Assembly: GCA_037975125.1 (NCBI GenBank)
Contig: CM075855.1
Span: forward strand, 109,296,245-109,360,244
From: Latrodectus hesperus
Lineage: Eukaryota; Arthropoda; Arachnida; Araneae; Theridiidae
Direction: 5' to 3'
Length of the DNA: 64,000 bases
The first letter of the stretch is position 1; each line of letters starts with the position of its first letter. A model generated the notes under the pieces. That model was not told where the DNA came from and searched no databases. It worked only from the letters and a program-made list of their open reading frames with translations. Made by a program: the position numbers and the translations under genes. Below, one piece after another: positions 63,798 to 64,000 of the stretch.

Positions 63798-64000
63798 GTT
63801 TATATTTCTTCAATGTCTGAGGTATTATTTCTTTATTCTAGACTTTTACACGAAGAGGAATTAGCAATAAATTCTGCATTGTGTCTTGAGCAGTTTACTT
63901 AGCTTAACATAATGCATATGATGTCTTTATAAAGCAAAACTTTAAAGCATTACTTTCTTAACCTCAAGGATGTGAATTTTACCAATATGAAATATAGGAA
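63798..64000. other. AT-rich end of window
   Basis: Nothing recognised. Confidence 0.5.

Overview
This window looks like a gene-free stretch of a large, AT-rich arthropod genome, most likely a spider (an orb-weaver relative). That assignment is an inference. It rests on the mix of repeats: six families of tRNA-headed SINEs, SETMAR-type mariner fragments, piggyBac, Merlin and DUF4817-type DNA transposon remnants, several non-LTR retrotransposon tails ending in an RNase H domain, and very long (TA)n tracts. I found no convincing host protein-coding exon, no functional tRNA or rRNA gene and no CRISPR array. Nearly all open frames of 60-130 codons are chance frames in AT-rich DNA, translations of (TA)n or (CA)n runs, or frames crossing SINEs.

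Layout. 1-2.7 kb: the 3' end of a piggyBac element stops at a TTAA inside a non-LTR RNase H remnant, followed on the minus strand by a decayed gag-like ORF1 with zinc knuckles. 5.9-8.8 kb: another RNase H tail and three SINEs, two with clear target-site duplications. 8.8-18.8 kb: mostly featureless AT-rich DNA with (TA)n tracts, a three-copy ~200-bp tandem array and a 322-bp direct duplication around a (TA)n tract. 18.8-23.4 kb: a TIR transposon remnant, a ~150-bp satellite that folds back on itself in a ~200-bp inverted repeat, and a Merlin-type element whose transposase is cut by a mariner insertion.

23.4-34.8 kb: AT-rich DNA with a (CA)n(TA)n tract, an inverted pair of truncated SINEs, a 213-bp and a 90-bp tandem array, a perfect 21-bp hairpin, and SINEs. 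35.9-38.5 kb: a dense SINE cluster and a second, broken mariner joined to a truncated SINE. 41.3-45.4 kb: a 981-bp non-autonomous Merlin element with an 8-bp target duplication, an RNase H remnant and a palindromic element whose centre is a (TA)n tract. 45.4-53.5 kb: AT-rich DNA with one RNase H remnant, two SINEs and an exact 76-bp direct duplication. 53.5-64 kb: a 464-bp (TA)n tract, a 192-bp tandem amplification seeded by a SINE head, an endonuclease/reverse-transcriptase C-terminus, and more SINEs, several with intact target duplications.

Nothing here works as a pathway. The biology is the history of transposable elements. SINE copies with perfect 12-16 bp duplications (families A, B, C and E) point to fairly recent LINE-driven retroposition, while the DNA transposons are all broken. 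A few islands of higher sequence complexity (about 16.5-17.3, 21.3-21.65, 28.56-28.86, 39.2-40.0, 41.4-41.8 and 59.7-60.3 kb) are the best places to look for conserved non-coding elements or short host exons.
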